Below are positions 44,247 to 52,693 of a stretch of 64,000 bases of DNA, in pieces. The notes beneath the pieces were generated by a model that ran no database searches, was not told the DNA's origin, and saw nothing but the letters and a program-made list of their open reading frames with translations. This DNA is from JBBQVS01 sp963792705 (GTDB taxonomy: Bacteria; Chloroflexota; Ktedonobacteria; Ktedonobacterales; Ktedonobacteraceae). Where the stretch lies: contig CAWBXD010000011.1 of assembly GCA_963792705.1 (NCBI GenBank), positions 620,001 through 684,000 of the forward strand, given 5' to 3'. A program made the position numbers and the translations under genes. The first letter of the stretch is position 1, and each line of letters opens with the position of its first letter.

Positions 44247-45740
44247 ATGGCCACACCTGATACTCTCATAGAGAAACCTACATTAGCTTCAGAGGAATAT
44301 ATTATTCAAGCGATGCCACGTTTCCTCGGCACGTTTGATATGACAACCACCTTTTTGATGATTATCTTCTATATCACGCTTACCACTAATATCGTTTCAC
44401 AAGGAGCGGTTGGTATCACGTACTTGCTCATCGGTGCCTTTACTTTCTTCATCCCCTGTGCCATTGCTTCCGCACAGTTGGGCAAACTATTTCCACACGA
44501 AGGTTCGCTCTATAACTGGTCATATCAGGTGTTGGGAAGATATTGGAGTTTCTTTTCGGGCTTCTGTGCCTGGCTCTCTGGTATCCTGGTGATGGTGAGT
44601 GGGGGCAATATCATTGTGACATATCTACAAGGATTGAATCATAACTGGCTAACGGCTCCCTGGCAGGAAGGGCTAGTGATCATTGGCCTTATTCTTTTTT
44701 CAGCTATTCTCGCGGTCCAACGGTATCGCACGGTCCAGAATATCGTCAATGTGGCCGTTGGCTTCGAGATTCTAGCGGTCATCCTGGTAGGGCTTGCTGG
44801 AGTCATCTGGCTAGTGACAGGGCACCACGCGGTAGGTAGCTTTAATCATGTATCTGATTGGAGTATCACACCTGGCAATTTCTTGCTATTTGGAACGGTT
44901 GCCTTCTCCTACATTGGTGCTGAAGTGCCTTTGACGATGGCAGGAGAGATTCAGAAGCGCAAAGCCATCACGCGTCACTTGCTCTGGGGAGTGATCATCA
45001 TTGTTGTTGGTTATCTTATTTGTTCCTTCTCACTTTTGGTTGTGGAAGGGCCAGTAGCGGGTTCGGCAACTCCTTTTGCTCTAGTCAGTGAGGTCGATCT
45101 GGTGCTTGGAAAATTCTTTGGCGATATTACAGCCTTATGCGTTATACTGTTCTTTACTATTTCACCTGTCGTGTATACCTATACATTTGGACGCATACTG
45201 CTGGTAGGAAGTATTGATCGGCAGTTACCGAGAAGTATGGGGAAGCTTAATAAGCATCGTGTGCCCGCAAGTGCCATTATCTTCCAAACGATTATAGCCG
45301 TAACCTTTGTGGCTATCGCCTTTATTATCGCACCAGCACTCGTCTCATTTATTAATCCGGCTGATTTCGCCTTGGAGGTGTACAATGTCAGTCAGGCTGC
45401 CGCTACACTGGTGTGGGCCATTTCAACCGTGTTTCTCTTCATCAATCTAGCCTTGTGCTACTTCCAGCACCGACAACGCTTCCACGAGCAGCGTATCTTT
45501 CCTATGCCCGTCTTGTGGGGAAGCATTGTAATTGGCTCTCTTGCCTGCCTTGTGGCTATTGTTGACACATTGCTCTATGCGTGGATACCACAGATCAGCA
45601 ACGGCCAGTGGTGGTATCTTGTGGGCGGCTTAACAATTGTATGTCTTGTTATTGCCGCTATTGGCAGTTTGATAGCTAACGGTGAGGCCACATGGGAGGA
45701 GGCACAAAGTACCTTTGAGCAAGTCGCCGTAGAGAAATGA
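44247..45740 (+). CDS. APC family amino acid permease
   Basis: A 497-residue transporter with 12 or more helices. The order and motifs such as FFIPCAIASAQLGKLFPHEGSLYNW (helix 2) and FLLFGTVAFSYIGAEVPLTMAGE (helix 6, with the unwound GAE region) are those of the amino acid-polyamine-organocation superfamily. The relatives are amino acid or polyamine exchangers; the exact substrate is open. GGATGGAGAG precedes the ATG. It is monocistronic, with a terminator hairpin just downstream. Confidence 0.9.
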   Translation: MATPDTLIEKPTLASEEYIIQAMPRFLGTFDMTTTFLMIIFYITLTTNIVSQGAVGITYLLIGAFTFFIPCAIASAQLGKLFPHEGSLYNWSYQVLGRYWSFFSGFCAWLSGILVMVSGGNIIVTYLQGLNHNWLTAPWQEGLVIIGLILFSAILAVQRYRTVQNIVNVAVGFEILAVILVGLAGVIWLVTGHHAVGSFNHVSDWSITPGNFLLFGTVAFSYIGAEVPLTMAGEIQKRKAITRHLLWGVIIIVVGYLICSFSLLVVEGPVAGSATPFALVSEVDLVLGKFFGDITALCVILFFTISPVVYTYTFGRILLVGSIDRQLPRSMGKLNKHRVPASAIIFQTIIAVTFVAIAFIIAPALVSFINPADFALEVYNVSQAAATLVWAISTVFLFINLALCYFQHRQRFHEQRIFPMPVLWGSIVIGSLACLVAIVDTLLYAWIPQISNGQWWYLVGGLTIVCLVIAAIGSLIANGEATWEEAQSTFEQVAVEK

Positions 45741-45761
45741 TGACCTCGCTAGCTTTATAGG

Positions 45762-45811
45762 AGGGTACTCCTTGTGAAGACGTGGTTATACACGTCCACA
45801 GGGAGTACCCT
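45762..45811. terminator. Terminator overlapping the TPR gene end
   Basis: A stem of 10 + 5 + 6 bp with a two-base bulge lies between convergent genes. Its 3' half encodes the last residues of the minus-strand TPR protein, whose stop (45786-45788) is in the loop. Confidence 0.75.
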
Positions 45812-46934
45812 TCGCCTTGTCCGTCTCGATGTACGCTAACCTCCAGTAGGAAAGGGCATCCTGCGCGCGGCCTAGTTCTTCTGATACATCCGCTAAATAG
45901 CTATAAGTTTGGGCCAGATCTCTGAACGCTTGCGTTGATTGCAGGTATGTCACCGATTTTTGTAGCCATGAGATAGCTTCTTCAAATAGGTGCTGTCGCT
46001 GCGAATTTTTTGTTAAACGTGCTTCGACAAGTGTTACTTTCCCAACCGTAGTGTAGACGATACCACACAAAAACACGTCATCTACCTGTGTGGTGGCTTC
46101 CAATGCGCGGTGTGCATACTCTTTTGCCTCATCTATACGCTCCTGTGCTATATATACTTCTGCGAGCGATGCGTAATTAACCATTATCATTTTAGGTCTG
46201 CTGTTGCTCACAGCCAATGTACAGGACGTGTTGTAATATGATGACGCTGCATCATAGTCGCCAAGCAAAAGAGAGATGCGCCCAAGCACAGCATACATAC
46301 GACATTGCAACAGCTCATCACCTCGCCCCTGATAAATACGTAGAGCTTCGCGTCCAACTTCATGTGCCTTCGTAAAATTACCCATACACCGATATGCTTC
46401 ACTGAGTCCATAGTAAATATCTGGAAGTGCCTCATTAAGTTCAAAATGACGGCATAGGCGTAGAGCGTCGTCATAATGTTGAATAGCGACACTGTACGAA
46501 CCTCTCATAATATAGGTCATTGCAAGATTATAACGTGCTTCAATACGAAGTGCAGGAAGTTGAATACGGCGATCATGAAGTATTTTGAGACAGAGTAGAA
46601 AGTGTCGTGACGCATCTTCATAATGAGCAAGGTTGACAGCAATTTGACCGAGGCGCAAAAGATGAACAGCAAAACGTTCGCGTTCTAACAGTGTTGGCTG
46701 TACATCCTCAATGTCAGTAGCGTCAGGGATCATCAATGGAGAAAGTGCTTGTGCGGCTTCCTCCCATTGTCTGTTTATAATGTAGTACCATCCTAAAAGG
46801 TAGGTCATATCGCGTTGCTGTGCATCGCTATCTATTTTGACCGCTTCCAATACCATTCGTGCGGCCTCGCCTCTGCCTTCTTCTAGGAGAAGGCGAGCGC
46901 GATTGAGCGAGACTTGTGCTGGTTGTGTCTGCAT
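45786..46934 (-). CDS. TPR repeat protein
   Basis: A 382-residue all-helical protein with about eight tetratricopeptide repeats, for example SVAIQHYDDALRLCRHFELNEALPDIYYGLSEAYRCMGN and DYDAASSYYNTSCTLA. It resembles the TPR half of MalT- or SARP-type regulators but has no DNA-binding domain. GAGGAG precedes the ATG at 46934; the frame extends upstream without support. It probably binds a protein partner. TATAAT lies upstream near 46970. Confidence 0.75.
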   Translation of the reverse strand: MQTQPAQVSLNRARLLLEEGRGEAARMVLEAVKIDSDAQQRDMTYLLGWYYIINRQWEEAAQALSPLMIPDATDIEDVQPTLLERERFAVHLLRLGQIAVNLAHYEDASRHFLLCLKILHDRRIQLPALRIEARYNLAMTYIMRGSYSVAIQHYDDALRLCRHFELNEALPDIYYGLSEAYRCMGNFTKAHEVGREALRIYQGRGDELLQCRMYAVLGRISLLLGDYDAASSYYNTSCTLAVSNSRPKMIMVNYASLAEVYIAQERIDEAKEYAHRALEATTQVDDVFLCGIVYTTVGKVTLVEARLTKNSQRQHLFEEAISWLQKSVTYLQSTQAFRDLAQTYSYLADVSEELGRAQDALSYWRLAYIETDKAKGTPCGRV

Positions 46935-47258
46935 TCTTGGGCGTCTCCTCTCTAATGTATGAGCTATTATAGCATATATTAATCTGTAACCTAGCCTTTT
47001 TGGGCTATTCATGTGAGAAGATGAGTAACGATAAAAATACAACGGAAATCTTGCGTCTCCACCACCGCGCCCACAAAGTGGCAAAGAGATTCCCGTTGCA
47101 CACAGTATAGCTTAATTGTCGTTTTTACACAAGAAGAAAGGAAATAGGTAAGAGTTCGTTGCTTGCATGCATAAAGAAGCCGTGATAAACTGCACAGGAT
47201 AGCGTCCGAAGATGTAGTGTATGGCGTATGTATTAATAATAATAAAAGGAACGTAGTT
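46935..47258. other. Divergent promoter region
   Basis: On the plus strand, TTGCAT-N17-TAAACT near 47163-47191 could drive yvcK. On the minus strand, TATAAT near 46970 could serve the TPR gene, next to a small TAGCC/GGCTA hairpin. Nothing else was seen. Confidence 0.4.
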
Positions 47259-48341
47259 GTGAACGACGAACCTGAGATCAACGGCAGGAGACATATTGTG
47301 CAAGAGAAGAATCGCGTGGGAGACCGGTTTGCAGGACGCCGTATCGTCACCATTGGTGGAGGCACTGGAACATTTTCTGTCCTTTCGCATTTAAAAAAGT
47401 ATCCATTTAATATTAGTGCAGTGGTTACAATGTCCGATAGTGGTGGAAGTTCGCGCCGACTCATGGACGAATTTCAACGTCAATTGCCACTAGGGGACCT
47501 GCGTATGTCACTTGTAGCATTGGCTCGTAATGGGGCATTGTGGCGAGAGATTTTTATGCATCGTTTCGAGAAGCCTGCGGAACAAGATGGAGCGAACGGG
47601 GGCAAGGGACAAAATGGCGGGGTGGGAGGACATAGCCTGGGAAATTTGATTCTCAAAGGACTACAGGATATCAACGATGATGATCTCCTGCTAGCAATTG
47701 AAGACGCGCAAGAGTTGCTGAACACTGCCGGGAACGTCCTGCCTGTAACGCTCACTCAGACGACGATCTGTGCTGATTTAGAGGATGGTACCACCATCTG
47801 TGGTGAGACCGATATCGACACACGGGGCAAAAAACACTCAGGATATCTTTCACCGATTAAACAATTACGCTTGCAACCAGAACATGCAATGGCATGTTTA
47901 CCAGCGATGCGAGCCATTCGGCGTGCTGATACGATCATCATCGGTCCTGGCGACTTGTATACAAGTTTGCTACCCAACCTACTGGTCAAAGACATTGCTC
48001 GTGCGGTGCGTGAGTCGGACGCGGAAAAAATCTATGTCTGCAATCTTATGACCAAGCACGGCGAAACCGATAATTATAAAGCTTCAGATTTCGTAAACAC
48101 CATTCATCATTATTTAGGAGCGCGTGTTGACCGTGTGATTGTAAATGATGGCCCCTTCAGCAGAGATGTGCTAAAAACATATGCGGAAGAGGGTAGCATT
48201 CCAGTACAAATTGATCGTCCACAGCTAACCCGACTTGTCCCTCATGTGGTAACGGAGCATCTCAATCTGGAAGATGATCGGCTTGCCCGTCATGATCCCG
48301 AACGATTAGTGCGAGCAATCTTCCACACCTATGATCTGTGA
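47259..48341 (+). CDS. YvcK/CofD-like gluconeogenesis factor
   Basis: A 360-residue protein of the YvcK family, which binds UDP-sugars and is needed for growth on gluconeogenic carbon in Bacillus. Features are the N-terminal RRIVTIGGGTGTFSVLSHLKK nucleotide loop, MSDSGGSSRRLMDEF, LPLGDLRMSLVALA, GHSLGNLI and IIIGPGDLYTSLLPNLLV. GTG 47259 is preceded by AAAGGA. The related F420 enzyme CofD shares this fold, but the length and motifs fit YvcK better. It is not next to whiA or rapZ, its frequent partners. Confidence 0.88.
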   Translation: MNDEPEINGRRHIVQEKNRVGDRFAGRRIVTIGGGTGTFSVLSHLKKYPFNISAVVTMSDSGGSSRRLMDEFQRQLPLGDLRMSLVALARNGALWREIFMHRFEKPAEQDGANGGKGQNGGVGGHSLGNLILKGLQDINDDDLLLAIEDAQELLNTAGNVLPVTLTQTTICADLEDGTTICGETDIDTRGKKHSGYLSPIKQLRLQPEHAMACLPAMRAIRRADTIIIGPGDLYTSLLPNLLVKDIARAVRESDAEKIYVCNLMTKHGETDNYKASDFVNTIHHYLGARVDRVIVNDGPFSRDVLKTYAEEGSIPVQIDRPQLTRLVPHVVTEHLNLEDDRLARHDPERLVRAIFHTYDL

Positions 48342-48347
48342 ATGTTC

Positions 48348-48497
48348 GTAGGGACCACATTGATGGCGTCCACTGCACGAGCGAAGCAAGGTGCAGTCCT
48401 CATCTTGCACCCATTCTTGCGCGAGAGCATTCAAGGAAAATGGCGGATGCAACTCGCCCAATGAATTGGGCGAGGACGCCATCAATGTGGTCCCTAC
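48348..48497. repeat. GTAGGGACC inverted repeat, copy 8, variant core
   Basis: Perfect 24-bp arms at 48348-48371 and 48474-48497. The core is ACATTGATGGCGTCC, different from the other copies, with the exact complement in the right arm. The inner CTCGCCCAATGAATTGGGCGAG hairpin recurs in copy 7 (42159-42176). It lies between yvcK and pgsA stops. Confidence 0.9.
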
Positions 48498-48505
48498 AAA
48501 CTTTT

Positions 48506-49129
48506 TCAAGCGTGTGATGTTTTTTCGGGAGTGCTGCGAAAAATTGGCATCGCACCAATCATATATTCGACACCAGAAAATGCTGTCCAGATGACTGCTA
48601 GAATGAGTAGAACATCTGCAATAAACAGCAACCAGTCCCCGAAGGTCAAGGTATGGCTATTGAAATTGAGTAGCAACGGAAAGAGTGAAAGTTGACTCGC
48701 ACCCAAGCCTTTTGCGAACAACAAAACTGACATCGCGATAAGGGTGATAAAGGTCTTTTGCTTACCCCACATACCTGCCGGTATGACGTGCCCTTTCGCG
48801 GCCGCCATCGAGCGCAATCCTGACACCAAAAACTCACGCGTTACTATAATAAACACGACCCATGCCGGAACGGAGCCTATTTGTACCAACGCAATCAGGA
48901 TGGCACACACCAATATTTTGTCAGCGGTCAGGTCAAGAAACACGCCAAGGGAGGAAACAACGTGAAGGCGGCGAGCTAGATAGCCATCGAAAAAGTCGGT
49001 GACAGACGCCAACACAAACAAGACGAATGAGGTCAAGAAAGCCCAGGGCTGATTTATCAATACAAGCACAAAAATGAGAACGGTTGCCACAAGTCGGCCT
49101 AGACTCAGGATATTGGGAAGATTTCGCAT
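48506..49129 (-). CDS. pgsA: CDP-diacylglycerol-glycerol-3-phosphate 3-phosphatidyltransferase
   Basis: A 207-residue membrane enzyme that makes phosphatidylglycerol phosphate from CDP-diacylglycerol and sn-glycerol 3-phosphate. The CDP-alcohol phosphotransferase motif DGx2ARx8Gx3Dx3D is present: DGYLARR followed by GVFLDLTADK at about residues 48-70. Four or more helices follow. The start lies four bases after the glpP stop, and its AAGGAGAGG site is inside that gene's end, so the two are translated together. Confidence 0.95.
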   Translation of the reverse strand: MRNLPNILSLGRLVATVLIFVLVLINQPWAFLTSFVLFVLASVTDFFDGYLARRLHVVSSLGVFLDLTADKILVCAILIALVQIGSVPAWVVFIIVTREFLVSGLRSMAAAKGHVIPAGMWGKQKTFITLIAMSVLLFAKGLGASQLSLFPLLLNFNSHTLTFGDWLLFIADVLLILAVIWTAFSGVEYMIGAMPIFRSTPEKTSHA

Positions 49130-49133
49130 TGCT

Positions 49134-49727
49134 TTATCCTCTCCTTGTCAATTCTGGAGTACGCCGCCACAACGCATAGGTACTGCTACTACTTAGAATA
49201 CCACCAGATGTTTCTATCCGTGCAACATCCTCGGCCGTGCGAATAAAGCCGCCCGCGATAAATGGTCCTGGAAGCATCTGCTGCAACATAGAAGCGACTG
49301 TTGGGAAAATCACACCCGGCAATACCTCTACCACATCGGGAGCGGCCTTCGCAATTGTGCGTACCCCTGTTTCCAATGCTGAATCATCAACAAGCAGAAG
49401 GCGCTGAATCGTGACCAATCCTTCTGCTTTCCCTGCTGAGATAAGTTGGGAACGACTCGTAATGATGGCATCTACCCCAATCTGATGCAGGTAGTGAATA
49501 CCTGCGCGATCCTTGCCTACTCCGCTCACAAGGTCTACATGGACGACAATACCCTTGCCACGCGCATGCGCTTGTTCGACAAAAGGAGCAAGTTGAAAGG
49601 CATCGCCTTTTAATAGAAACAGGAGGGAGGCATCAGAAGCCAGTGCGAGAGCCATATCCTCCTGTGATTTTATAGCTGCCGCCACTGGGAAGAGACGCGC
49701 TAAACGCAAAAACTCATGTTTTGTCAT
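49134..49727 (-). CDS. glpP: Glycerol-3-phosphate-responsive antiterminator (GlpP), copy A
   Basis: A 197-residue GlpP-family protein, a TIM-barrel-like fold that in Bacillus binds glycerol 3-phosphate and lets transcription pass a leader terminator. Typical parts are VHVDLVSGVGKDRAGIHYL, GVDAIITSRSQLI, LEVLPG-type DVVEVLPGVIFP and PFIAGGFIRTAEDV. It is coupled to pgsA rather than to catabolic genes, which is unusual and links it to phospholipid synthesis. A CAAAGAGAC/GTCTCTTTG hairpin lies in its leader at 49760-49782. Confidence 0.92.
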   Translation of the reverse strand: MTKHEFLRLARLFPVAAAIKSQEDMALALASDASLLFLLKGDAFQLAPFVEQAHARGKGIVVHVDLVSGVGKDRAGIHYLHQIGVDAIITSRSQLISAGKAEGLVTIQRLLLVDDSALETGVRTIAKAAPDVVEVLPGVIFPTVASMLQQMLPGPFIAGGFIRTAEDVARIETSGGILSSSSTYALWRRTPELTRRG

Positions 49728-49909
49728 TATTTTCCATTACCAGTCTTTAGTGCAGAGTTCAAAGAGACGGCCAGTCTCTTTGCGGAGCGTTCCCAAGATA
49801 TCCTTTTTGTAGGACTCAAAGGGCTAATCACTCCTCTGCCAAGTGTCCTCACACATTCTCTCTAATAATGTTTCGCTATCACAGGTGCGAGGAAAAAGAA
49901 AATTGACCC

Positions 49910-49938
49910 TTGACAAATGGAACGCTGCCGAGTAATAT
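49910..49938 (+). promoter_or_regulatory. Promoter of the glycerol operon
   Basis: TTGACA (49910-49915) and TAATAT (49933-49938) with a 17-base spacer, the best sigma70-type match in the window. Transcription from about 49945 gives a leader of some 250 bases before glpP copy B. Confidence 0.8.
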
Positions 49939-49947
49939 CATTATAAG

Positions 49948-49991
49948 CTAACTGAGACGCCTTGTATAGTTCTTACAGGCTCGACAGTTAG
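49948..49991 (+). promoter_or_regulatory. Leader hairpin, possible GlpP target
   Basis: CTAACTG pairs with CAGTTAG, then GCC with GGC and TGTA with TACA, forming an interrupted stem at the very 5' end of the transcript. Its place ahead of a terminator fits an antiterminator-binding structure. Confidence 0.45.
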
Positions 49992-50117
49992 TGGAAACCT
50001 CAATACCTATTTATAATACCTTCGCCGCATGAAAACGGCATAAAATCAAGGGTATGTTGAACGCTTTACAGAGGTGATCGACGTATCGACAACTGCATAT
50101 GTGAGAAGGACAGTGAA

Positions 50118-50159
50118 ATGAAAAGTCCTGAGCCACCTTTTCCAAAAGAAGAGGCTTAG
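50118..50159 (+). CDS. Possible 13-residue leader peptide
   Basis: ATG at 50118 with AAGGA eight bases upstream encodes MKSPEPPFPKEEA, stop at 50157-50159. The frame spans almost the whole terminator stem, so a ribosome on it would melt the terminator, and the EPPFP segment could slow the ribosome. Such a short frame can arise by chance, and no conservation is known. Confidence 0.35.
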   Translation: MKSPEPPFPKEEA

Positions 50160-50173
50160 GGCTTTGTTGTTTT
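50125..50173 (+). terminator. Leader terminator before glpP copy B
   Basis: GTCCTGAGCC pairs with GGCTTAGGGC (two wobble pairs), with an inner CTTTT/AAAAG pair, followed by TTTGTTGTTTT. It ends 22 bases before the gene and is the likely control point for antitermination. Confidence 0.7.
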
Positions 50174-50195
50174 ACGCTAGAACCAGAGGTGCTAT

Positions 50196-50771
50196 ATGCC
50201 TGTTGGGTCCTGTGAATCACTGCTCACTCTTTCAACGCAGTGTAAAATGATTCCGCTCATCGAGAGCCGTACTCAACTTGTACGTGTGCTCAATACACGC
50301 ATGGTCAACGCGATCTTTCTCAGGCACTGCAATCTTTTCGACCTTGCAGGTCTGCTAGAACAGGTTCAAAAGCGTGGTTTTGCCGTGTACATTAGCATTG
50401 ATCATATCGATGGAATTCATGCGGACAACGCGGGTCTTCAGTACCTCGCGCAGACTCTGCATGTTCAAGGTATCGTCTCAAGTCATCCTCGCACCCTGGC
50501 ACTCGGCAAGAGCCTTGGCTTAGAGACTATTCAACGTATTTTCGCGCTTGATTCAACAGGCATGGAGGCCGCGCTGGAATCGGTAGACGACTCTTCGGTT
50601 GATATTCTCGATATTTCGCCAGCACTCGTCGTTCCTCACATTGCCTCAAAACTTCAGGGGTCTCGTCCATTTATCGCGTCCGGTTTGATTCAGACGATAC
50701 AGCAAATGCACACAGTGTTACGTGCAGGAGCACTCGGTGTCGTCGTCGCACGTGACGAACTATGGACGTGA
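50196..50771 (+). CDS. glpP: Glycerol-3-phosphate-responsive antiterminator (GlpP), copy B
   Basis: A second GlpP-family protein, 191 residues: VYISIDHIDGIHADNAGLQYLAQTL, VQGIVSSHPRTLALGKSLGLETIQR, ILDISPALVVPHIASKL and PFIASGLIQTIQQM. It is clearly diverged from copy A. It is the first gene behind the attenuated leader and precedes glpK, glpF and glpD, so it probably controls them and perhaps itself. AGAGGTG lies before the ATG. Confidence 0.9.
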   Translation: MPVGSCESLLTLSTQCKMIPLIESRTQLVRVLNTRMVNAIFLRHCNLFDLAGLLEQVQKRGFAVYISIDHIDGIHADNAGLQYLAQTLHVQGIVSSHPRTLALGKSLGLETIQRIFALDSTGMEAALESVDDSSVDILDISPALVVPHIASKLQGSRPFIASGLIQTIQQMHTVLRAGALGVVVARDELWT

Positions 50772-50832
50772 TAAAAACAGAATAATACACATGCCTACCT
50801 ATTCCTGCATCGGCAGTGATGCCTATGCGTTT

Positions 50833-50861
50833 TTGATACATTGTTGTTATGAGTGTAATAA
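50833..50861 (+). promoter_or_regulatory. Possible glpK promoter
   Basis: TTGATA (50833-50838) and TAATAA (50856-50861), 17-base spacer, 41 bases upstream of glpK. A short GCATC/GATGC hairpin lies just before it. Confidence 0.45.
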
Positions 50862-50902
50862 TGCTATTGCGCTCAGGTACAAGGAAGAAAGAGGGCTACT
50901 CA

Positions 50903-52423
50903 ATGGCACAGCAGTATGTACTTGCTCTGGACCAGGGCACGACAAGTTCGCGCGCGATTCTCTTTAACCACGACGGAGCAATTGTAAGCGTAGCACAGCA
51001 AGAATTTCCACAAATTTTCCCCGCCCCAGGACTGGTCGAACATGATCCAGAAGCTATTTGGTCGAGCCAACTGGCAGTCGCGCAGGAAGCGATCAAGAAA
51101 GCCAATGCAACCGCCGCTGACATTATTGCCATCGGTATCACCAATCAGCGTGAAACTGCTATTGTGTGGGAAAAGTCAACCGGCAAGCCTGTCTACAACG
51201 CGATTGTGTGGCAGAGCCGCCTTACAGTTCCTATTTGCGAAGCACTTGTCGCCAAGGGCTTTGACAAGGAGATCTACAGCCGCACAGGTCTTGTCACAGA
51301 CGCCTATTTCTCTGGCACCAAGGTAAAATGGATTCTTGACAACGTAGAGGGCGCACGTGAAAAGGCTGATCGCGGCGAGCTAGCATTTGGTAACGTCGAT
51401 GCCTTCCTCATGTGGCGTCTCTCAAAGGGCCGTATTCACGCGACCGATCCAACCAATGCATCGCGTACCCTGCTCTACAACATCTATGAGAAGAAGTGGG
51501 ATGATGTTATCCTCAAGGAATTGGGCATTCCAGAATCCATGCTTCCTACAGTGATGCCATCGAGCGGCATTTTTGGCGAAACTGATGCTGAATTCTTCGG
51601 CGCACCACTTAGACTCGCAGGTGTTGCTGGCGACCAACAGGCGGCAACCTTTGGACAAGCATGCTACGAAGTTGGTATGGCAAAGAACACCTATGGTACT
51701 GGTAACTTCATGCTTATCAACACAGGTACGAAAGCTGTTCCTTCTAAAAACAAACTACTCACCACTATTGCATGGGGTATCGGTAATGAGACCATTTATG
51801 CACTTGAAGGCTCGATCTTTGTAACAGGTGCAGCAGTGCAGTGGTTGCGCGACGGACTCAAGGCAATCACAAACAGCGCAGATGTGGAAGCATTAGCCGC
51901 GAGTGAAAAAGATAATGGTGGTGTTTATCTCGTACCCGCCTTTGTCGGTCTCGGCGCACCTTATTGGGACCCATATGCGCGTGGTATTATCGCGGGCCTC
52001 TCCCGTGGTTCCACAATAGGCCATGTGGCACGGGCAACACTAGAGTCTATGTGCTATCAGACACGCGACGTGTTGGAAGCGATGAACGCGGATAGCGGCG
52101 TCGATCTCAAGACACTTCGTGTTGATGGTGGTGCGGTCGTCAACAACCTGCTGATGCAGTTCCAGGCCGATATTCTCGGTGTGCCTGTTCAGCGTCCAAA
52201 GGTTGCTGAGACAACGGCACTGGGTGCAGCCTATCTCGCCGGTCTTGCCGTTGGCTTCTGGGCCAGTCAAGAAGAGGTTGCCAAGCAGTGGGCTATCGAC
52301 CGCACCTTCGAGCCAACATTCAGCGCAGATCAGCGCGAGTCCCTTTACGCTGACTGGAAGAAAGCTGTTGAGCGTTCTCGTAACTGGGAGCAACCAGCAC
52401 CCAAAGCAGCAGCGAAAGCTTAA
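50903..52423 (+). CDS. glpK: Glycerol kinase
   Basis: A 506-residue FGGY-family kinase that makes sn-glycerol 3-phosphate from glycerol and ATP. It starts MAQQYVLALDQGTTSSRAILF and contains GITNQRETAIVWEKSTGKPVYNAIVWQ, GLVTDAYFSGTKVKWILDN and the C-terminal LRVDGGAVVNNLLMQFQADILGVPVQRP. This is the usual GlpK length and order, with a slightly longer Ala/Pro tail. The ATG at 50903 fits the family; the upstream frame is leader. It produces the likely effector of both GlpP proteins. Confidence 0.97.
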   Translation: MAQQYVLALDQGTTSSRAILFNHDGAIVSVAQQEFPQIFPAPGLVEHDPEAIWSSQLAVAQEAIKKANATAADIIAIGITNQRETAIVWEKSTGKPVYNAIVWQSRLTVPICEALVAKGFDKEIYSRTGLVTDAYFSGTKVKWILDNVEGAREKADRGELAFGNVDAFLMWRLSKGRIHATDPTNASRTLLYNIYEKKWDDVILKELGIPESMLPTVMPSSGIFGETDAEFFGAPLRLAGVAGDQQAATFGQACYEVGMAKNTYGTGNFMLINTGTKAVPSKNKLLTTIAWGIGNETIYALEGSIFVTGAAVQWLRDGLKAITNSADVEALAASEKDNGGVYLVPAFVGLGAPYWDPYARGIIAGLSRGSTIGHVARATLESMCYQTRDVLEAMNADSGVDLKTLRVDGGAVVNNLLMQFQADILGVPVQRPKVAETTALGAAYLAGLAVGFWASQEEVAKQWAIDRTFEPTFSADQRESLYADWKKAVERSRNWEQPAPKAAAKA

Positions 52424-52471
52424 GTAACCGTAAATTTCTCTCTTACAGCGTGTCAGGGGAAACGAAGTACT

Positions 52472-52503
52472 CTGTATAGGTCTGATGTATCAGACCTATA
52501 CAG
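52472..52503. repeat. CTGTATAGGTCTGATGTATCAG palindrome
   Basis: Perfect 14-bp arms with a TGTA loop between glpK and glpF. The same GGTCTGATGTATCA motif marks the outer arms of copy 2 and follows copies 3 and 4 of the main repeat, so this may be a copy that has lost its core. Confidence 0.7.
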
Positions 52504-52693
52504 GGAGTTCATTATCTGGCGCATTTGTAAATTTTTATACTGTCTTATGGGGTACAACAGAGTATTATCTTATCTGGCTGTATCCACACACAAACTATCG
52601 TCCTTGTAGTGTGTTTCTTAATCTAGGATTTTCCTTCACATGTGGCGATGTATCGCCACCCTTCTCGTGATGAGAGAAATGGAGTAATTCCTC

